A program made the position numbers and the translations under genes. A DNA stretch of 64,000 bases from Microbotryum silenes-acaulis (taxonomy: Eukaryota > Basidiomycota > Microbotryomycetes > Microbotryales > Microbotryaceae): contig QPFY01000010.1 of assembly GCA_003665825.1 (NCBI GenBank), positions 620,001 to 684,000 on the forward strand. The letters run 5' to 3'. The first letter of the stretch is position 1, and every line of letters begins with the position of its first letter. Shown piece after piece: positions 1 to 12,800 of the stretch. The notes under the pieces were generated by a model. That model was given only the letters and a program-made list of their open reading frames with translations. It had not been told where the DNA came from and did no database searches.

Positions 1-3000
1 GTTGACTAGCCCAGCGCCTTCGTTTTGATTCTTGATCTTGTTCCTTAGTCGAGCGATGACTTCTTGTCTTCGGGAAGGGGATGATGGATGAAGTTCCATT
101 TGGTCGATCGCGTCAACGCGTTCCCTTCGTGTCCAATACGTCACCAAAGCGTTGAGCCGGCCTATCCATTCGTCCCTGACGGCGATCGAATAACATTCGA
201 ACGAAACCTTGACGCCCTTTTTCGTCTCGATCACGAAAGTCCTTCTCTTGGCCAGTACGGTTCGATCTTTCGCCAGAGCCATCCCCTCTTCCCCTCCTAT
301 ATCATCCGCAGCCGTTCCGTACTCATCCCCCTTGTACTCATCCGCATCATCGACGTCTCCCACCCTCTCCACGTCCCTCAAATCAACATACCCCTTAGCG
401 TCCAAAATCTGTTGCACCGCTCGTCGTCGTTCGAAAAATTCCATCTTGGCGACCCAATCCCCTTCCAGAACATCCGGATCTTCGTCCGCGTTCTCCGCCA
501 AGATCGTTTGTAAGGCTCGTTCTTTCTTACGTCGTTCGTGGGCTAAATTGGCACCACTTACACCACTGACCGAACGGTAGACCCGATCGATGATCTTTTC
601 GCGCTTTTTGTCCGATCCGACGGCGACGGAACTCCAACCTAGGGCGAAGGGAGCGAGCACCATGACGGCGGGATTGAGGGTGAAAGCTGCGAGTGGGGCG
701 GGTGGATCGGGGGGATGACAGGTAGAGGGGGAACAGACGAAAAGGTGGCCGTCGTGCGAAGAGAGGTAGATGCGTTCAGAGGCGGACGAGTTCTTACGCA
801 GACGAGCGACGTAGCCTTCGATTGCGGGGGGTTCGGCTAGCCGATGAGAGGGGGTTTCGGGCGTCGCGGGAACTCGGACCGTCGTCGGGTAGTGAAGAGC
901 GGCTCGGAGTTCGAGTGTCGGCTCGAAGTGGGGCTGTCGAAAGGGGTATCCGAGAGAACCTCAAGGTGAGCTCCTAAACTTGAGGAAACAAATCCTCCTC
1001 TGCGGACTCACCTGCCGAAGACTGAATCCATACAAAAGCGACCAATCGACATCCCCTTTCCCAAATACATTCACCCAATCCAGCACATTTCCTCGTCTCC
1101 AACACAACCTCACGTCCTTCGGATCCCGATCCGCCAAAACGGACTGCCATTCGTTGACCCTCTTCAACTGTTCCAAACACGCCTCGACGATGAGATGGGG
1201 TTGGAATTGCCGCATCAACAATCTGGTCTCGTCGTCGATGAGGTATAGACCTGCTTGACGAGCATGAGCGCCTTTGCCTGAGCCTTCGGCAGAGTCTTGC
1301 AAGACGCCAGGAATGGGCATACGGATCTTGGCTCCTATCCCGGGGACGGTGATCTCGAGATGATCAGGTAAGGTCTTACCCAACCCTCGGTAGAGCAACC
1401 ACATCCATTCTTTCGCGACGCTCATCGCTCGCGTTCGGAAGATGAAGACGTAGGTCCCGTGTCGACGATGGATGTAACGATTGCGCGTCGCTTTCGAAGC
1501 TGAAGGAGCGGCTTCGTCTTCGTTCTTGCCGATGATGTGGGAGGTCGCACCGCCGAGGAGACCCGATCCGTCTGGCTGATGTGTCAGACAGAAGATTACG
1601 TCTGCGGACGAGTATAGCGAAAGCTTTGTCCGTGCCGGTGCGAGTGGAATGACGTGCGCCAGCTTCTTGTGTCCGAGAAAGAGCGAAGTCGCACTAAGCG
1701 TCTGTGTAATCATGATGGAATGATCAGTACATATTAGGGAACCCTCTAGCACCCCCTTCACATACACATACGTACATATTCATTCCACAACTCGATCCTC
1801 CCCGGTCTCCACACGACCCCATACTCCTCCCACGTCTCCCCACTCGTCGGGAACTTGCGCGCGGTATTCTCATCAAAGTCGTTCGGTAGATCCTCCCTTG
1901 CAGTCCACTCAACTCGGACCAACATCCGTTCTTGGCGAAGAACGTCGTTCTTCCCAGGTTTCTTGTGACTCTGCTTTGCCCGATATTCGTTAATCGTGTC
2001 TTGAACGGAGGGTTGGTCCGCCGCATCAGGTCGAGCAAGCACCTCCTCTACAGGCCTAGGAGGCTCGTCCCCCGGACCCGCCGACCGATCCAACAAAGGT
2101 TGCGAGAAGCGGATCTTGATCGTCGACTCATTCCGAGTCTCAGGTGGAGGAATAGGCATCGATCTCGGTCGACCGAACTCGTCGGGTGGGGCAGAGTCGT
2201 TGTACGTTTGCCCGTTCATTGAAGGGTGCCCGTGTCCCAGCGAAGCATGGGCTTGACTGCGTTTGAGGATACTTTTGGTATCGGGTCCAGTGGTCCTTGA
2301 GGCGCCGAGATCGGTGGGTTCGAATTCGGGTGCTGGAACGGCCGAAAGAGACGCTGTCTCGGTCGGTCCTTCGTCCGAAGTTCTTCGAAGTAGAGCATGG
2401 GCGATTTGCGGCGGCAAAGTATCTTCAACCGCGAGAGACGGCTGCAACGCAATCGTCGTCGGTTGGTGCGTCTTAGCCGTGACAAAGGTCTTGGATGCTC
2501 CCGGCTGTACTGTGGACGGCGCACCATCCCCATTGACAGCGGCCGAAACCGACCTCGACGTCCTAGCCCTATTCTCCTCCCTCCGTTTCGCCGCAGCCCT
2601 CACATCCCCGCCAATCTCAAAACTCCCACCGAGCCACTGATGTATCGAGCTCTTCCTCGATCCACTGGGTTTCAACGTCCCTCCTTTGATCGTCTCCCCC
2701 GTCGGCATCCTCTTGCCCTTCCTTCGTTCCTTGCCGTTCATCGTCGGATCCCCGATTTCGATCCCTGATACGAACCTCTTCTTCCACTTCGCCCTCTCCT
2801 CCTTCCTCCTCCTTCGCGCTTCCAACCTCTCATCCTCATCATCAAAAAACCCGTCTTCCGAAGAAGAACTACTCGAAGAATCCTCCTCCTCCTCCTCCTC
2901 CTCCTCCTCCTCTTCGACCCGTGCGCCCGCTCTCGCGCCAAACAAGCCTTGGGAAGAAATGATCGCGGCGGCCCCACCCGACCCTGCAGGACCCGTGACC

Positions 3001-3617
3001 GCATCCGCTCGATGAGGTCCAATAAAGACCCTTCTCAAGCAACCCGGACCGACATGTTTGGCTTCAAAGGGAGAACGATGCTTCGACGTATTTGAAATTT
3101 CGGCTTTGGGTGCGTTGAGGGAGGTTGAATTCAAGGCGGGGATAATGAATTGGTGAGGGCGTAGATGTTCGGGCAGGAAGGGTGAGGCAGCAGCGATCGG
3201 CGTTGGCTGAGAAGGGTTGGCTGATGCGCTGGCGGTTGCAGCTCCTGTGGTTGATCGGCCGTTCCGCTCTGTTCCCGGATGAGGACCGTCGGAGAAAGAA
3301 CGACGAGGTGGACCCTTCAAAGAGGGTCGTTCAGAAGGGCCAGCCGTCGAGTTGGACTGGGTCGAGGTTGAGGCGATCGGTGTCGGAATGGGAGTTGAGA
3401 ATGATCGAGCGCCAGCGATCGCGATGGGTGGCTTCGGGCTTGAGCTCGTAACATCGGGCACTTCCCGACCCATGACCCCTTGTTCAAGCTCGGTAACCAG
3501 TCCTAGTAAAGCGTATTTACGCGACGACGAACTCGAGGTGTCGTGAGTCCTCTCCGATGACGACGACGGCCCGGATCGCGCGATGGGGCCCGGAAAGGCC
3601 AAGCCGTCACGCGACAT
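1..3617 (-). CDS. PH-domain protein, YHR131C/Mug56-like family (3' end outside window)
   Basis: Exons (minus): 3617-1776, 1701-1012, 933-<1; the gene runs off the left edge, giving at least 1155 residues. Residues 1-550 are low-complexity and Ser/Pro/Glu-rich, with an acidic run of about 11 Glu followed by Ser near 2880-2920. Then comes the conserved entry 'RVEWTAREDLPNDF...WEEYGVVWRPGRIELW', and after the first intron a PH-like fold with 'YVFIFRTRAMSVAKEWMWLLYR'-type sequence. Exon 3 continues with 'PAIEGYVARLRK' and a second PH-like stretch with long charged helices. This order matches the fungal PH-domain proteins of unknown function represented by yeast YHR131C/YNL144C and fission yeast Mug56; assignment is from recalled family patterns. 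Introns of 74 and 78 nt have gtacgt/cag and gtgagt/cag sites. Likely peripheral membrane or phosphoinositide binding, by inference from the PH fold only. Confidence 0.72.
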
Positions 3618-3800
3618 CCGGCTGATTGCGGTGCTCGCTGACCGACTTTGAGCTCGGACCCACGCCCGACTCTTCTGGCCACCACTCCACTACATCATGA
3701 CATCAGGCCACACAACGTTTAGTAAAACCGACTATTATCCTAACGCAATCAACAAGCTACAGAAAACTTCGCAATCTCAAAACCCTTTCTCCCAGAGCTT

Positions 3801-5839
3801 TCACCTCGCCACAGCCCTTCTAGGCGACCTCGGCAACACTTTCCTCGTCGGTGTCGGAGGCGATTTGGGAACACATATAACAGGCATTCGGAAGGGCGTC
3901 GAGGGAGGATCGCTAATTTGGTCCATTCGTGGGTATCGAGTCTTGCTGAGTTGGTCGAGGTAATCATAGTCAAAGTCGAAGGAGGGTCCTTGTTCTTGTT
4001 CTTGTTCGGTCCGGGGCTTTCGAGGCGATCGACGTTTGGAAGGTGTTTCCGGAAGCTTGTCCATGCTCGGTAAGTTGGTTCGATCACTACATGATGACCT
4101 GCGTTTGAGAGGTGAGGGAGGCGGTGTACCAGGACCGGGAACGACGAGCGAAAAGTTGGGGTCGCGCCAAGGCGTTCGGGTGCTGGAAGCTGTGAGACGA
4201 CAACCTTCGATGACTCAGCAAGGCCAAGCAAGTCGAGTCCTCTCGGTGAGCAGACTCACCAGACGGGGTCATAGGTGGCACCGGCTGTACGGGCTTGGAA
4301 ACAACGACTTGGGATGGCTTCGCCACAGTGAATGTATCGTTGAGCGTCGCTTGTTTTTGCCAATCCGCCGGACGAGTCTGCTTCCATCGTTTCAGGAGCC
4401 TATCGACGAAATCGTCCGTCGAGCCAATGACTGTGCGCGTGCTCGGATCGAGTCGGATCAGCTCGATTACTCCGATAATTACTTGACTTCGACTCCCACA
4501 ACGTACCTTGATAATCAAACACCTTCTTCCACATCGCCGCCGCATTCTTCTCGCGATTGACGAAAATCGCCAACCCACCATTCTTGCGCACCTCCCTCGA
4601 CATGTCCGCAACGAGCCGTTTGAAACCGGGGATCTTGAGCGTCGTGCCCATGACGATCAGTAGGTCAGGTTTGCGGGATAGGTCATAAGTGATGATGGAC
4701 CCGATTGATTGCTCGGCTGGAGAGCGTTCGCCGTAGAGCACGATCGAAGGGCGTACAAAGGATCGCAGGACGAGCGCTCGTTTGCCGCAGCACACGCGCA
4801 GTTCGGCTGGTGGATGGCACAGCGACGACTCCAGAGTCAGTCACGCCAGAATGATTAGGCGAAGGGAAAGCAATACACGGCAACTGACCTTGTGAGACGC
4901 AAGCCGGACAATCGACACTCATCCCTTTTTCGAACGCGTTTGAATGCCTCTCGTCCCATTCGCCGACCCAAGCACAACTCGAGCACTTGACCCTGCCCAA
5001 CGAGCCATGCAGTTGCACGACATCGCCCGTCCATTCCTGTGCCTTGGCCTTCCCCTTTCCTTTCGGTTTTAAGCTCCTCTCAGAATAATCGACGTGGTCG
5101 GCCTGGACGCGAATGCCTTCGATGCCTACTTCTTCGAGTTGACCCGAGGTGAGTTCGAACCCGTCAATATTCTGGGTATACACCCGTTCAAGTTGACCGC
5201 GTCGATGCAACGTATCGAAGAAAGCGTGCGTTTTCGTCACGCCCTTTTCACGCTTCTCCGCGCTGGCTCGAGTTGAGCGAGAAGGTGAGGAGGGGAGAGC
5301 GGTGGAGGAGGAGGTCAATTGGGGCGGGATGGAGGCCGAGGCAATGTGATCGACTGAACGCTTGAGCCGAGTCATGAATTGCCAATGTGCAGTGCGCGTC
5401 GAGACGGCCGTATACACCGAGGAAGTGAACATTGCTGGACCTTTGAGCAAATTGGAATCTGCTCTTTTTGTGGTGGCTTTTGAGGCTGTCTTGGTCGGTG
5501 ACGTAGCGGTGCCAGTCGCAGCTCGTCGCGCTCGACCGTCACCAGGGTGCTCATCACCCCCGACGGCATTGCCAGCACGTGCGTACAGCCCCGAAGTCTT
5601 GGTCCGGAAGTCCTGTACTCACCCAAAAGAACCCCAATCAGCTCAGAAATGTCTCTCTCACTTCCACCACCCATCCAACTCACCGGTACGCCAGCCGAGG
5701 TCGAAATCCCAGCCCCGACAGCGGCGACGACGCGCTTGGCCTTTGCGATCGCAGCCGTCATCTTGTCCAGCGCGGCATCGCATTCGCAATCGAGGTAGAC
5801 ATCCTGCGTTGTTGGTGGGGTCTTGGAGGCAGGAGCCAT
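3801..5839 (-). CDS. NAD-dependent histone deacetylase, Hst3/Hst4-type sirtuin
   Basis: Exons (minus): 5839-5684, 5612-4889, 4806-4507, 4430-4260, 4189-3801; 579 residues. Visible sirtuin motifs: GAGIST (about 43-47), the split GVP/DFR motif joined exactly across intron 1 (residues 50-55), TQNID (about 198-202), the catalytic His in LHG (about 254), and the zinc Cys pairs C262/C265 and C287/C290. The last core block has VMGTTLKIPG and IFVNRE. The long insert between TQNID and HG, and the family-style 'FDTLHRRGQLERVYTQNIDGFE', fit the Hst3/Hst4 branch, which removes H3K56 acetylation after replication in yeasts. The C-terminal 150 residues are basic/proline-rich and disordered, with an SPRKPR-like patch that could serve nuclear import. 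An in-frame ATG at 5953 would add 38 residues; 5839 is preferred because homology starts just after it. Confidence 0.88.
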
Positions 5840-6442
5840 TCTGGAGGGAATATGACTCGAAGTGATGGAAGGGGCAGAGCCGAAGCAAGAGCAACGACTC
5901 GAGAGCTTTGTGTGATGATCCGATGTCAAGCGCGCCCAGAGCAGAACCGCCATTTGCAGTGTCTCACGTTGGTTTGGCGCGCGGTGGTCAAAATGGACGC
6001 GTGTGTGTGTGTGCTTGAGATCGCGAGCGCGAACCGCTGACGCGCCTCAGGCCAGCCGCTCGGTGGCCGCTAGGACAGCCCCTTTCTACATTATAGGCTT
6101 CCCACCAGGACCCCTCTGTACTGAGATGATCTGAGAATTTTGGGGTGCTTTTGCGTGAACGATCGGAGGAGGAACTCCACCACTAGGAGCTGGCGAAAGG
6201 TAGCAATGCTGATCAACCAACCTCGTATAGAGGTAGTAGTTGTGCGTGACGTGCGGAGCCTATCTATTCCAAACTGCACGGGCATTACTTTTTGGGGGGT
6301 CTGAACACCCACTCGAAGTGAGGGTTCGGGGGGGGGGGGGGGGGTACTCGTACAGCTCTACACCCTTTGGAGGCTGTCTAGAAAGAAACAAGGGGGAAAA
6401 GAACAGACATAAAAATAACTCGCTCTCCCTGACCTTTGACCT
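5840..6442. other. Spacer between sirtuin and carnitine acetyltransferase
   Basis: About 600 bp holding the sirtuin promoter/5' leader and the 3' region of the carnitine acetyltransferase gene (both minus strand). It contains a run of 17 consecutive G at 6328-6344. No supported gene. Confidence 0.6.
6328..6344. repeat. Homopolymer G17 tract
   Basis: Seventeen consecutive G on the plus strand, lying about 100 bp downstream of the carnitine acetyltransferase stop codon, i.e. C17 in the likely transcript tail. Length is prone to sequencing error. Confidence 0.9.
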
Positions 6443-9041
6443 TTACAACTTGGCCTGTTCTGCTCCAGCCGAGGCCTTCTCGACCATTGTTCGGACGTCA
6501 CCGGTGGCTTCTTCGAGGTAGGCCCTCAAGTGCGCCGGCGATTGCGCACCCTTGTTCATCGAGGTGATGATGAAGCGCAGCGAGTTGGCGTTGACGGCGT
6601 AGGAGAGACCGTACCCTTCATCAACGACTGTGGGAAAGTGGTATTGGGACAGTCAGGTCCAGCAGACGTGTGACGAGCGGCTGGGTTCCCGATCCACCCA
6701 CTACTCACCTTCACCGTAACCCCATCCTTCAAAGTACTCCGAGGCCAATTGCGACGTCGACAAAACCCAGTTGCCGGACTGAGCGAACGTTGGGTCCTCG
6801 TACAAAGCCGGCAACTTCTCCCCTTCCTTCAACAACTTCTTCAATCCAAACAGATGACGATCAACACCTTGACCATCGGCGGCTTCACCTGCTCGCTTGA
6901 TGTGCGTCGCAGCAGCTTTCCTCAACGCATCGACGCGTTGCGCGTTCGTCGCTTCGGGGTTCTCCATCAACTTGTAGAAAGCGATCGCATCAGTCGTCAA
7001 CGAACGAATGACTTCCGTTCGTCCCAATTTGTACTTGCGCGTTTGGGCGGACTCGTACGTCGGAGCGAAGGTGCCGTTCATCTTGTAATGCGCCAAGCCC
7101 ATGATCAATTGCGCACCCGCATCGGGGGAGATCTTCCACGACTTGATCGTCGTCGATCCAAACCCATCGTATTGCATCACCGCGAGTTCGTGCTTGGCCA
7201 TCGTCTCTTGGTGAGCGGCGATCGATTCGTCGATCGCGGTGTGGACCTTAGCGGGGAGGGAGAATTCGATCGGGGTGACGGAGGGGAGGGAAGAGGCATC
7301 ACGAGGGGTCGACGGGCCGAGATCGATCTTGTCATTGTCGAGCGAGCGCAAGACCCAGTCGTTGAGTCGCGAGGTGGGCGTGCCGTCCATGCACGAGTGC
7401 TCGGCGCTGAACCCGGATCGACCGTTCTCGTAGACGATCACTATCAAGGAGAAATCCTCGGTCAGATATGCTAGTCCAAGAGAGTATGGACTTCATGTCT
7501 GACCATCACTCGCTGCTCACATTGATGCTTGTCGAACCACCTGTTCTGGCCATCGCCAACCCAATTAGCCCAACTGATCTCTTCGCGCGTGACGGGCTTG
7601 TTCTCGTCCAACGAGACGATGATGATCGCCGAGCCAATCCTCTCGAGCGACTTGGCGTTCTTGGGGTCGTGCGAAACGATGTCTTTTCGTGCTTGTGTCC
7701 AAACATCTCGATCGGCGGTCGTCAAGGCGCCAACAGGGTGTGCCGCGGCGTCCTTGCCAGCAAGATCGACGACCTTTTTGAACAGGCTAATGCGAGATGA
7801 ACGAAGGGTCACCAAGAGGGGTTGTCAGCACTTGGGATATCAATCAGCCCGGGGGTCTTCCAACCGAGAGAAGACTCACAGCTCGAGCTCCTTCTCACTC
7901 AAGAACTCGCCCTTGCTATCAACGACAGGGACCTCGTAAAACTGATTCTTACGAATGACGACGACGTGGTTGTGGGTATCGGGGTCGTACTTGCGAGCGC
8001 TGTCCGAGGGGGAGGTCGGGAGACGGGTCGCGTTGAAGAGGTACTTGTACGAGGCCATGCAGAGCGGCGCCTTGCGAGCCATTTCGGGTTCAAGTTGTTG
8101 TCTATTCACACAGCGGGGAGATTAGATTTTGACGAGCGCACGAACTCGAACTTGCCGCACAGTGGGTCGTCGAGGACTTACGTTTCGGTCAGCCTGCGGA
8201 AGAAGAGCAGGGCCCTCACGAGGCCAGCGGCACGTGCAGGTCCAGTACGACGCTTCTTGTCATCTCGGTGGGTGAAAAAGTAGTTGACGCCTGTGAGAGG
8301 ATGGGATGAGTATGATCAGCGGTCGTGCTCGGTTGCGGAGACCATGTGGGGGATATATGCCGCGGCTTTCGCTTTACAGAGGGGGCGTGGGGACGGAGCG
8401 ATCCAATCCGCATCACATCACCCCGATCGCTCCCGGCGCCAGAGGAGCCCGGAGAAGCGCTGCGCTTCCATGACTAACCAGGTACGACCGGTCCTCGCCA
8501 CCCAAAGTAAGCGGTCTCATTCCACCACTCGCTGAGCCAACTCGGTCGTTCGGCGGCGCGCTGCTCGAGACGTTGCTGCAGCTCCTTGACGAGCGGTGAA
8601 CTGACGAACTCGGCGACGGCCTTCTCGCTCGCTCGGAACGACTCGGTCGGTTCCGTCGACGTCAGCGGGTTCGGGTCGATGTGGAACGGCTTGATCGATT
8701 CGAGGTAGCGCTGGGCCGTCTCTTCGATCTTGGGGACGGGTAATGAAGGCAAGGTAGCTTCGAATCGGTCTGTTGTGAGTGGTGGGGTGGTGTAAGTGTC
8801 CGCGGTGGGTCGGTTAGTTATCGCCATTCAAGCCGAGGCGTCCAAGACCTCAACCGCTGCAAGCACGCCGCACACCTCGACACTCACACATGGGTCCGAC
8901 CTTGGAGTCTTCCTTTTGGTTCGAGGTGGGTGCCATCCTGGAGATGGACGAGGTCGAGAGGGTTTGTCGTCGAGCGGCGGCGGTCAAGGCAGGGATCACG
9001 GAGGAACGAGGTGCCAGTAGTTGGCGACGAGCGGCGAGCAT
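6443..9041 (-). CDS. CAT2: Carnitine O-acetyltransferase, mitochondrial/peroxisomal
   Basis: Exons (minus): 9041-8888, 8769-8479, 8290-8182, 8101-7880, 7786-7521, 7440-6709, 6627-6443; 652 residues, all splice phases agree. It transfers acetyl groups between CoA and carnitine so that acetyl units can cross organelle membranes. Family marks: 'MYRFEATLPSLPVP' near the N-terminus (joined across intron 1), WLSEWWNETAYFGWRGPV, and the catalytic His362 in 'GFSAEHSCMDGTP'. The N-terminus 'MLAARRQLLAPRSSVIP...' is Arg/Ser/Ala-rich with no acidic residues, like a mitochondrial presequence; a second in-frame Met (MAPTSNQ...) lies about 36 residues in. The C-terminus is AKL, a PTS1-type peroxisomal signal. 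This matches the dual targeting known for yeast Cat2. The choline/carnitine acyltransferase assignment is firm; the split between compartments is inference. Confidence 0.95.
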
Positions 9042-9803
9042 GAAACTAACGCTGGTCGGCGTTTTTGTGGCTGAGGAAAAAAGGGGCTTTGCGAACTTGG
9101 ATGCCGGGAGGTGTGCGTGTTTGTGACGAGGGCTCGGATGGAGGAAGGGAGAAAGCAGAACAATTTGAGCCGGGGCAAGGCGCACCGGGACCCGGCCGCA
9201 ACACGTTTTTCCCCAGCAGCGCGTACGTCCGGGCGATCGACATAGATCGGCTATTTCAACGGCCCGGCTCGAGGCCTCGACTCGCGCGCTCGCGGCTGAG
9301 GTTGGGCGATGACCGACTCAGGAGAAAGTTCCCGAACGCCGACCTGCCACCTTAAAATTAGCGTGTCTCGTCCAATGCATTTGAAAGAGGGTATCTAACG
9401 TATGAACGTACTTGGTCATGAATGCGTCTTTTTCTCTTCAGCTTCGCAACTGGTGCAGGCGCTCCTGGAGCTGAGAAGGGTCTGTCGGTGACGTCGGCCC
9501 CGGGATCTGAGGTTGCGAAGGGTCCGAGCGCTCAGGATCACGCGCAATTATGGGTTAGCAACTTTCTACTGAAAAAGGAAGACACATATAAGGTCTGATC
9601 GAATGACGTCTCACGAATCCTCTTGCATACTGGCATGCCCAGATCAGAGTTACTACTCTTTCGTTGGTCCAACTTGGTCGGCTCAGCTTTCCGAGTCCGG
9701 CCGCGCTCGAGCCCATTCGTGCCATAGGCGCTCAGCACGCTCAGTTGCCGGTCGTTCCCCCTCACCTCTCCCCACCTGCAGGCAGACCCTCCATGACGAC
9801 GGG
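9042..9803. promoter_or_regulatory. Divergent intergenic region, CAT2-like / SMC6
   Basis: 762 bp between the start codons of two head-to-head genes, so it must contain both promoters and 5' leaders. I see no firm motif. If SMC6 started at the in-frame ATG at 9603 the region would be about 200 bp shorter. Confidence 0.5.
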
Positions 9804-12800
9804 ATGGCCCTAGCGCTACCAGCGTACTCTCTCTCCGACTGGGACGACGACGACCTCTACGGCCCCGCTGCCAAACGACCGCGCTACGATGACTCGTCCT
9901 TACCACCTAGTACACCCCCTCCCATTGCGTCGACGTCGGAAGCGACCTCCGCGACTGCCGGGCTGTCAACGCGTTCGAACAGTTCTACGACGGCGAGAGG
10001 GCAGAGTCCTGATGGCGACGAGACGAGGTCGACTTCGAGGACGGTGGATCAGGAATCTGAGCTTGGGAGTGATGATGAGATGGAGGTCGAGGATGGTGAA
10101 TTGCCTCCGCTGCCCGAATTGGTCCAGGAGAGTGAGGTCGCCGGCGACTTCGAGGTCAGTTCAGGTTGGGAAGCATCATGCTATGCCGAGGCTGAAGGTT
10201 CAGTATGTTTGTAATGATAGGATACAGCCCAATCGGGCATCATCGAACAAGTCGACCTCTACCAATTCATGGTGAGCCCTCAAAAACTGACCGTGTCGTC
10301 GGAACGCGTCGCGTCGCGTCGCGCCAGGCCCAGACGGAGCGAAACCTTTTTGGCGCTGATCAGGTCACGTGCACCTTCACCCCGATTACTTTCCTCGAGT
10401 CTCGCAGTGTCATACCTATATCACGATCAATTTCGGCCCTCAGATGAATTTCCTCGTCGGATATAATGGGACGGGCAAGTCGGCGATTCTGACGGGGATC
10501 ACGATGGCCTTGGGAGGCAACGCTAAAGCCACCGTCAGTCGAAGATCGTTTATCATTCTCGCCGATGCCCTTCTCACCAGTGAGCCTGACTGTCTTCCCT
10601 TTACTTCACATTCAGAACCGAGCTACGAACGGAGCAGGTCTAGTCAAAGAAGGAGCGACCTCAGCCAAATGTCGAGTCCGACTCTCCAATCGCGGATCCG
10701 ATCCGTACAGGCAGGAACTCTTTGGTGCATCCATTACGGTCGAACGAACGCTGCGAAACAATGGAGGGAGTAGTTACAAATTGATGAACCATCAGGGGGA
10801 GGTCGTGGAGACTTCAAAGGTGGTACCTGATTCGATCCGTACGTTCCTTTTACATCGTTCGGAACCAGCAGGGTTTTCCCGACCGGACAGCAAGATCTGA
10901 CCCAATTTGCGCCTCCGATGCTTCCTCCCAACACTCGCAGTCGATCATTTCGAGATTCAAATCGACAACCCCATCACGGTACTAACTCAAGACCAATCCC
11001 GAGCCTTCATCGCCTCCACCACCGGTAAAGACAAATACAAAGCCTTTCTCCGCGGAACGATGCTTTCCCAACTTCGGGACGAATACACCGAGATGGGTCG
11101 TCACATCGAATCGATCCAAGTCGCTATTGAGAAGAAGAATGAACTCATGCCCGAATTACAACTTGCTTTGAGGAGGGCAATGGAACGGGCTGAAGCTGGG
11201 AGGGCGGCGGAGGAACGGGTGGATAGGTTGAAAGAGTTGGAGAATAGGAGGGCATCGTGTGATGTTGAGTGGGTCGAGGCGGAGATCAAGAAGGGCCGTA
11301 CGGCGATTAGGGAAGAAGAGGAGAAGCTGGTCGTGTTGAGGCATGATTTGGCGGTGGCGACGGCCAAGAGGGATGCGGCGATGCCGGACTTGGCAAATCT
11401 TGAAGAGGCGCAGGCGGAAACACAGTTGCAGAAGGACGAGCAGACGCCCAAATTGGAGGAAGTGCAGCAAGGGATCTCGGCTGCGCGAGCCAAAACGCTG
11501 GCCTTCAAGGTAAGCTCATCGGGGCGGTCTCATGTACCTTGTTCGGTCGTATGTGTACTCATAGATCGCCACTTGGGATAATTCAGAACGAAGAACGCCA
11601 AATGGCCGCAACGATCGACAAGCTCAAGCAAGGGATCGAGGCGTTCAAAGTTCAGCTCGTGGTCGAACGCGATCGACTTGCCCGCGATATCGAAGCTGAA
11701 GAACGTCCGATTCATGATCGAATCGCCAAGAATGAGGACGAGATCCGACGACACGAACAGATCGTTTTGGAAGCAGATCAAGAACGACTCGAGTTGGAGG
11801 AGGGCAGGTCGACATTATTGCAAAAGCTTGAAGTCGCCGCGCCGTTGATCAGCCGATATCAGAAAGAAGCAGCGGATCTTCGCAAGAGGATCCAAAACGT
11901 CGAAGCCTCGCGCAGCAACAGCATGCTCGCATATGGCCCCAAGATGCCGGCTGTCCTGAGGGACGTCGACGCGACGAGATGGACGAAAAAGCCGCTTGGT
12001 CCCGTGGGGCGTTATATCGAAGTGCGCGATCAACAATGGAGTAACGTGATCGAGTCATTTTGTGGTCGCATTCTCAACGCTTTCGTCGTTTCGAACGAGC
12101 AGGACCGCATCAAGCTGTCCGCGCTCTTGCACAGGCACGGCGTGTGAGTAACATTTGATACCCTCGTGGAGGAATCATGTCCCCATTGATTGAGCGGGCA
12201 CTGTGTTCTACAGCGGCTCTATATACTCGGTCATCAAACTGAGGTACGACGACACGTTCGACTGTTCAGGTGGCGAACCCGATTCGGATCTGCTCACAGT
12301 GCTTCGCGCAATTAAAGTAAGTTCACTTACTCAAATTCACAGCCAACTTTGTTCGACAAAGTCGAACTGAAGCCGCGATACTCCGATAACACTCTACCAG
12401 ATCTCCAATCGACTTGTCGAGCAAGCCTTCATCAACGGTACCGGCTGTGAAGATGCGGTGCTAGTCCAAAGGCGCAGCGAGGGAGATGAACTCTTCGATG
12501 CTGGACGGCGGAACATTCGTGTCGTGTACAGTCGGGACTGGTTTATGGTCAAACGAAGGTGAGCAGGTTCGAAGAACGAAGAACGAGTCCCGCGTACGGT
12601 CTGTTGACATGTTTTTGGACCCTGTTTGGTTTCAGCCGAGATAATAAGGCCGGCTCAACCGTCATGGCCGAGTGGCGAGGACAAAAACGACTCAGCCCCG
12701 ACATCGCAGGACAGATCGCCACGCTCACGAATCAACTCAACTCGGTCAACATCCATCTTTCCGATATCTCCCGTGACAAGCAAGAGGCTGATGACGAACT

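Noticed and set aside
974..1011. A 38-nt intron in the PH-domain gene ending at the first downstream TAG acceptor
   Set aside because: It leads into a frame without family similarity; the acceptor at 934-936 (78-nt intron) gives a long open frame with PH-family sequence.
4064..4100. A 33-nt intron in the last exon of the sirtuin
   Set aside because: The correct frame reads straight through from exon 5 (4189-3801) once the preceding splice at 4190-4259 is used, so no intron is needed.
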